A stretch of 64,000 nucleotides of DNA, taken from NCBI GenBank assembly GCA_036250225.1, contig JAPZLL010000038.1:289092-353091 (forward strand). The letters are read 5' to 3'. The notes beneath the pieces were generated by a model. That model saw only the letters and a program-made list of their open reading frames with translations, had not been told where the DNA came from and ran no database searches. Positions within the stretch are counted from its first letter, which is position 1, and each line of letters starts with the position of its first letter. The DNA comes from Cercophora sp. LCS_1. Taxonomy: Eukaryota; Ascomycota; Sordariomycetes; Sordariales; Lasiosphaeriaceae. The position numbers were made by a program, and so were the translations under genes. Shown here piece after piece: positions 57,904-64,000 of this stretch.

Positions 57904-59734
57904 GATGAGAGTAGTCGAATTTCAGTAATTTCTGCGCTTTGTGTGTCTGTGTGACAGTTTGGTACAATTGCCAGAGAATCTCTTCGGGGTTGCGTCTAGT
58001 GCTTTATCTATCGGTCCCAATCGAGCCGGTCTGGTTTGGTTGGGTCGCACGCACGCTTTGCAATGCATTGCACCTGCTTGCCGATTCTGGACGTGAGCGC
58101 GATGATTCGCAGAGACATGCAGCTGATTCGGCGTCTAATATTGGTAGAGGTGCCTGATTAGTATTGGTCTTGAGCAAAAGTTCTCGGGCCCGACGGCTTA
58201 CATATATAGTAAGCAAGAAAGCCAGAAACTGTGGCCAGCGAAAAAGATCTTTTACAACGCAAAAACCCTGCGTTAACCTGACGTCATTGGTGTTTTTTGA
58301 CTCGAACGCGGCCCCGGCTCCGGGACAGGGTTCCGGCGCCGAACGCCGAAACTCTACAAGAGTGACGCGAGGCCCTCGGCCTACAACAAAGTTTTCGCGG
58401 ACAACAAGGTTTGCCTCGATCGCACCGACGGCTTACATGTATTGGTACCGGATTGGGAAAGTCTACCTGCAATCGCATGTGTGCCTTTCATGCATTGACG
58501 CGGGTTGATGATGAGGGGTAGGGTCTCTTTTCTGTGTGAGGGCGTGTGTCGGGTATTCCGGGAATGCTTATTTCCGTGATGTCTCCTCAGACAGGATAGA
58601 TTTGCTGTTCACGGGGGGTGTCTCAAGTCATAGCTAACGTATAAGTTGAAGTAATAATTTCCATTTACTTGAGTATGATCTGTGTAGAATTGAAGGTGAC
58701 AACGAGTATTCTGTGTTTTTTCACCTCTGAAGACTCGGTCTAATCCTGAGGATCTTTGGCCAATCGAGGTAGATAGAACTCATCGGGGGAATTCAAACCT
58801 AGACGGCGGGCTGGATGAGCACTGAAGACTAAGGTGATTGAAATCAATATAGCAAAGCTTAATCATTATCTTAACAGACCTTGAAACACAAACAGCACTA
58901 GAGGTGCTATGCTTCAAAGTCGCCTGATAAACTTGACCTCTCATCGGATCTGAAGGACGACCAGCAGTGCAAGAAGCGGCGGGACGATGAACTACTAAGG
59001 ATCATCATGAAACTGCAAGGAACAAGAAAGTTGAGCGGTCATATACTTCAGGTCGACGACAGAGAAGTGGGGATTCCAGTTGAACCTAAAGGAAAGGGAA
59101 GATGGCACAGATGAGTGCCTTCCCGTCGAGAAAGTGTCGCCTGTGTGTCAAAGCAAACTAACATATGCCATGGATAATAATCACACGCCATCGTGTCTCC
59201 TCCTATCTGTTAATTACACAAAACAAACTTGACTTTCTGTATGGACTGGCCTGAATCCAGGTGGCCAAAGAATTCTCCCATGACATCATCAAGGCCATCG
59301 TTCATGGGCTTTCTTCAACACTGCATAGCTCCTTCCGCTTTCACACCAATCACTCCAAGGTGTCCCCAGGGTAGGGTCTCGTCTCTTCCTCGAACGCACC
59401 TTCCCCTTCTCCTAAGATTCATCTGGGCAACATAGCAGCGGGTGGAAACTCTTTGAATTCCACCAATCACCACCAGCGAGGTCTATGCAGGCTGTCGCCA
59501 AGGGATGGAAGACCAAGACAAAGCGCAAATCTCAGCTTGAGGATGATGGTCCTTTTATTAAGCTGCCTGCCTGTCCTGGCATTTTCGCCGCACACAAAAA
59601 TCACGCATTCGTCGGAACACAAACATTTTACGACATCGCCCGATTTAGACGGCCTTCATCATTGTTACTATCAAAGTGGTATACGTAAACTTCTTCTCGA
59701 GAATTGAAACGTCCCCTCTCCATCACAACCCGTG
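57904..59734. other. Intergenic region
   Basis: About 1.8 kb between two minus-strand genes; it is more AT-rich than average at 58620-59220. A TGACGTCA palindrome lies at 58279-58286 (possible bZIP site). No coding sequence is supported. Confidence 0.45.
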
Positions 59735-61977
59735 TCAATCAGCCTTCTTCACGCCAACAGTCTCAGCCAACTTCTCGGGCGGCGGTGACTCGGTGCCAGG
59801 ACCAATCTCCTCAACAGCCTGGCCCTCGACAGCAGTGGCCTTGCGCTTGCCCAGTCCAAGCAAGTCCTGGAACATCATGCGAGTTGTGCGCGCAATCGTC
59901 GAGCGAGACTCGATCACGGGAAGGAAGATGACCATGCCCGCCGAAGCGAACAACCAAATGATGCCGACGACAACCCAGCCGGTGAAGAACTTCTTGCTGA
60001 AGATGTAGGCGCTTCCAAACATGGGCATGGGCCACAGGACCAGCAGGGCCAGCGTCAAGCCGATCGTCAACCACCTCGAGATCTTGGCCGCCTTGGCCAA
60101 CTTGGCCTGCTCGCCGGCCTCGTCGATCTCAGGGGGCGTGATGGCACCGGGGATGCGCTCAAGATCCACATGGGCGGCATCGGCGATGTCGTGGTCGTCG
60201 ACCTTGCGGATGTTCTTCATGGAGAGCCAGTCGTACTTTTGGGGCTTAAAGGGCGGGAGATAGGTGAGGATGGGGATGAAGACGCAGGGCGAGAGGAGAG
60301 AGACGACGTTGCCCACCAACATGGGGTCGTTGGAACCGGTCGTGTCGACAGTCAGCTCACCGTAGCGGATCTTGGTGCGCACCAGCCAGGCGGTAACGGA
60401 GGCGATAAACCCGAGGATAGGCGCAAAGGTGGCGGCGGCCCACGACTGGTCGGACCAAAGGAGAGTCAATGTGGCAGGGAGCACAGCCGACGAAATGATG
60501 ACGCCCATCATGACGTACAGGTATCCCATGGAGATGCCGATGTAGTAAAGGGCGGTTGAGAAACCAGCCATGAAGAGAGCGAAGCAGACCATGCCGATGT
60601 AGTTGATGCGCATCAACTGTTTGCCAGTGGCGGAGGGGTTGATATAAGTCTTGTAGATGTCATATGTGACGATCGACGAGACGGCAATGAGCTCGGAGGA
60701 GTAGGTCGACATGATGGCCATAAAGGCAAGGAAGAGGGTAGCAACGGCACCACCTTGGCCAAGAAGAGCAACGGCAGCATTGGGGAGGACGAGACCAGCG
60801 CTGACTTCGGCGGAAGTAAGGCGGTTGGGGTACGTGGGCCAGACGTCGTACTTCTCAAGGGCAAGACCCGCGAGACCCATGGTGGTAGCAGTGAGCCAGG
60901 GGACGGCAAACCACGAGATACCACTGTTTGAATCACGGTCAGTATACAACCAGGGGCAGTTCGGTTCGGAAGTCATACCCCATGACGTAGCCCGGTAGGG
61001 CATCGATAGGCGAGGCCGAGATGGCCTTGTTGTAATAGCCGTTGTCAAGGAAGACGGTACCGAAGTTGCCAACGATGTTGATGACGAAGAACTCAGCTAC
61101 ACAGGGTCAGAATTGCGAATCTCGGATGGAAAAGGACAACATACCACCACCCTGCGAGCGCATGGTCAGGTAGCTGCCGCCAGCATTGCCCTCCAGAGGA
61201 CGCTCCTTCGCCAACTCGGTGAGGATCTCCCACAGCTTGCCCGGCGAGCCGAGGATGTCGTTGGAGGCATACACGGTGAAGGCGAAGAGGAAGATGATGA
61301 GGATGATGACCAAAGCGTTGATGTAGTCGGTGATGAAGGTCGCCTTGATACCACCGAAGAGGGTGTAGGCCACCACACCAAGAGGGAAGAGGAAGACAGT
61401 GGCAGCGACTGGGGCACCGGTCAAGTTCTCAATGACAGCAGAGCCACCAGTCAAGAGCATAGCCGTGACGAGGATGTTGCAGAAGCAGCAGAAGACGATG
61501 TAAACACCGTGGGTCACGGGGCCATAGCGGGCCTTGACGACCTCGAGGAAGGTGTGGGCATTGGGAGCACGACGCTTGAGCTCGATGGCCAGCGTCGCAA
61601 ACAGGATGATCTGCACTGTCGCGCCGGAGGCATACCAAAAGGGTCCTGAGACACCACTGTCGACAGTCAGCATGCACCCACGAGGTGGCCACGAGGCATC
61701 CAGGGGGCTGTAGGGCGGGGTCAACATACTACCGGTACGCGACAGCCGAGGACTGCAGCAGCGTGGCGGCCCAGGTCCAGGTGGAGACGACGGAAGCAGC
61801 AACGAGACCGGACTTGAGACTGCGGCCGGCAGTGGTGAACATCTCGGAGGTCTGGAGCTCATAGTTGTAGCGCTTGAGCGACCAGGTGACGATGATCATG
61901 ATGACGGCGAACAAAACGCCGAGACCGATGATGAGGCCGTAGCCCCATCCCTGGTGGAGAACGGGAGACGGATCCAT
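59735..61977 (-). CDS. DUR3: Urea/proton symporter of the sodium:solute symporter family
   Basis: Four exons, 61977-61730, 61656-61145, 61096-60979 and 60923-59735, all in phase with GTATGT/GTATGT/GTATGA donors, encode 688 residues (yeast Dur3 has 735). About 15 membrane segments are seen. Family elements: YNYELQTSEMFTTAGRSLKSG and VAASVVSTWTWAATLLQSS early on, AYRYGVSGPFWYASGA across intron 1, VVAYTLFGGIKATFITDY, GYVMGGISWFAVPW across intron 3, AIMSTYSSELIAVSSIVTYD and LPPFKPQKYDWLSMKNI. The residues match urea transporters of the DUR3 group; substrate is inferred. DUR3 is plasma-membrane and usually under nitrogen control through GATA factors, and GATA sites lie upstream (62147-62326). Confidence 0.93.
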
Positions 61978-62146
61978 GGTGTTGTGGCGTGTCCTTGGTC
62001 CCTCCTTCTTGATGAGGACTTGGGACCACCATGGCGACGCCGGCGAGTGTTTATGCTTTATACATGGCTCTCTGCTGTCCCAACCGCAACCGCACCCGCA
62101 GCTATAACCGCGGTGGCGGACGCACGCCACGAGCCAGATGCGGGTG

Positions 62147-62326
62147 GATAAGGACCCTCGGGGTTGCTATCTAGGCGAGGAGGGCCCTCGATTCGTCGGT
62201 TTGGCGTCGTGACAGGCTCTATCGGCCTGGGTTGCTCTCGATGGGGCCGGTGCCCACCACCAACGGCAGGGTCCGCATCGGGGCCCTTCCAGCAACGCCA
62301 GAGATAAAATAATACCAAGAGATAAG
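62147..62326 (+). promoter_or_regulatory. GATA-factor sites upstream of DUR3
   Basis: Three GATAA sites occur on the plus strand: GATAAG at 62147-62152, GATAA at 62303-62307 and GATAAG at 62321-62326. The last two are 18 bp apart, a spacing that suits AreA/NIT2-type nitrogen regulators, which favour paired sites. They lie 170-350 nt upstream of the DUR3 start. Binding is inferred. Confidence 0.4.
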
Positions 62327-63921
62327 GCTCTCCAGCCCCAGGCGCAAGGCTGGACGCATCGGGAGCTGGCGCACCAACCCTCACGGCATGTCCAAGTCTT
62401 GGCCCACTTGGCGTGGAGGCAGAAGTGACCTCGAGACTTCTCGGCATCTATATCCGATCCACCACAATCCCATGCGCCCAAAGCAGCATAGTCAGGGACT
62501 CGGCAGCCGCCAGACAGGGTGCACCTGTGGCGCCCAGAGCCGCAGCCAAGAGATGCCGAGAGGCGTCGTTATCGAACCCCCATCTCTGGCCAATGGACGC
62601 GCCACTTGGAACCAAATCCTCAGACGTAAGATGCCGACGCCGGTATCTGTGCGACGAATTCTCGTCGCTAAGATCAAAGAAGCTTTCTCTGCCCCATCCT
62701 GCCCGTCAACCGTCCGCTTGTTCCTGCGCGGGTGTCAGTCCGGCAGTGGAACGACGCCGCAACGACATTGCACATGCCATTGTGTAAAGTTGAGCGGCCA
62801 CTAATTTGCATCACTAAGACGAAACCCGCGCTGTCTCCACTGGGTGAGCGGTGCGACCCTACGAGGCTCTCCGCCGCAACCCACAGCCGTTGACGCCATC
62901 GATGCGGCAATTTCAACCCTCACAGATGATCTCCAAGATGTGCTCTCCAGAGCAGACATGCGGTCTGGGGGTGTCAGACCAACGGCCAAGCGTGGAGGCT
63001 GACCCCCTCCCCCACGGAGGAGCACCCAGACCTGCCCACTCGACGTGTTTGGTCCGCCCAAAGACACCGCTAGATAAACACGGCCGTGTGAAACATGCAT
63101 TACACATGCCCGAGTTCGCATTCTAGAACTGATAACCGGTCGTTGACATGTTGATTCGCTTGTTGACTCCAGCCGGGAACCTTGGCGACTCCTAACTCGC
63201 GAGGGCCAAGACAGCTGCCGTGCTGGTAGCTGCAAAAGTTCCTTTGGGTCCCGAGCGTCGGGTCGAGAGTTCGACCAAGAGATCGCGGGTTGGAAAACGC
63301 GTTGCACAACATCAGTGACACTACCCTACGTCTATCCTCCACCCGGCGCGCATCCCGTGGATACTCGGAGCCTAGACTTTTATGCCACTAACGTAGTCCA
63401 CTCCATCTAGACTGCCATAGCAGGGAATTTGACTTTGGACTTTCCCAGGCCGCGTCGAAGCTCCAGCCTCAACCTAAACAATCCTCGGAGAAACATCATT
63501 TTTCGAGATCAAAGATGGGGCGGATCCTAGACTAGTCGCTCTCACGCCAAGCGGCAGACCGTTTACCGTGGTCTCTATCCACTTTTAAATTCCACAGTCC
63601 AGAAGCAAGGCCCATCGTCTCCATCCATCCCGATACTCTCCGGCTTGGCCAACGTCGAGGTCCACTTTTGACGATTGATGGAGATGTGACACGGATCCTG
63701 GTGACATCGCGTCTTTGTTGTGACTTCTTCCTCATGGCTGATGGCAACTGATTTCCCGAAGCGTCCTAAACGCTTCTTGTCTCTGTCCAGTCTGCCTATG
63801 CACACACGATGACTCCTTGCTCGGTTCTAGCTGGATTTGGGCTGCTCTAGTGGGAGGCGTAACTTTTGGTTAAACGGCGTTGGTGCTTTTCGAGTCTTGT
63901 TTTCTTCTCTTCTTTCATTTT

Positions 63922-63998
63922 TGATTTTTTTTTTTTTTTTTTTTTGGGGGGGGGGGGGGGGGGGTTTTTTTGAAGAAATAGGAGTGAAAAAAAAAAAA
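63922..63998. repeat. Homopolymer runs at window end
   Basis: A run of more than 20 T is followed by about 18 G, a second T run, and then 12 A close to the last base. Such stacked homopolymers suggest a sequencing-poor region or contig end rather than a biological element. Confidence 0.7.
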
Positions 63999-64000
63999 CC

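Larger units (their letters stand above)
61978..64000. other. DUR3 promoter region and window end
   Basis: About 2 kb upstream of the DUR3 start, containing candidate GATA-factor sites. Open frames on both strands lack domains. The final 80 bases are runs of T, G, T and A that look like low-quality or contig-end sequence. Confidence 0.45.

Overview
This window is nuclear DNA of a filamentous ascomycete, most likely a Sordariomycete and perhaps a member of the Sordariales. The signs are short introns (mostly 50-160 nt) with CTAAC/CTGAC-type branch points close to the 3' AG, CA-rich start contexts, moderate to high GC, long disordered Ser/Pro/Gln stretches in regulators, and fungus-specific families (cutinase, Zn2Cys6 factor, RSC7, DEF1, Dap1). 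The species call is inference. The window looks like ordinary chromosome: I see no intact transposon, no rRNA or tRNA gene that folds convincingly, no CRISPR array and no secondary-metabolite cluster. Exon joins were worked out by hand from splice consensus and reading phase, and every multi-exon total came out as a whole number of codons.

Layout. 0.5-1.5 kb: a Pcl-type cyclin (minus), followed upstream by about 9.4 kb without a convincing gene. 11-15 kb: the chromatin remodeller subunit RSC7 and TFIIB (both minus). 16-23 kb: a one-pass membrane protein and the glutamine-rich RNA polymerase II degradation factor DEF1 (minus). 24.7-33.7 kb: an unknown 423-residue protein (plus), a large two-pass membrane kelch protein (minus), a DUF4291 protein (plus), the heme-binding protein Dap1 (minus) and a small hydrophilic protein (plus). 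34.8-43.4 kb: a secreted CBM19-like, probably GPI-anchored protein (plus), the Rab5 exchange factor VPS9 with VPS9 and CUE domains (minus), an asparagine-synthetase-domain protein (plus) and a multi-pass membrane protein (plus). 44.9-48.4 kb: a DUF2306 membrane protein (minus) divergent from a Zn2Cys6 regulator (plus) whose frame holds an in-frame stop. 49.8-62 kb: glucose-6-phosphate isomerase, the AGC kinase SCH9, a cutinase, a DUF7704 membrane protein and the urea/H+ symporter DUR3 (all minus).

There is no operon-like logic. Several genes still share themes: transcription (RSC7, TFIIB, DEF1), endosomal traffic (VPS9), nutrient sensing and use (SCH9, PGI, DUR3 with upstream paired GATA sites) and the cell surface (CBM19-like protein, cutinase, kelch protein).

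The most interesting signals are three clear and one weaker intron with GC instead of GT at the 5' splice site, out of about 30 introns; a premature in-frame TAA in the Zn2Cys6 regulator; a tRNA-like promoter pair followed by a perfect 12-bp hairpin in the 43-45 kb intergenic region; the unusual topology of the kelch protein; and the long gene-free stretch upstream of the cyclin. I did not find a clearly undescribed multi-gene system.
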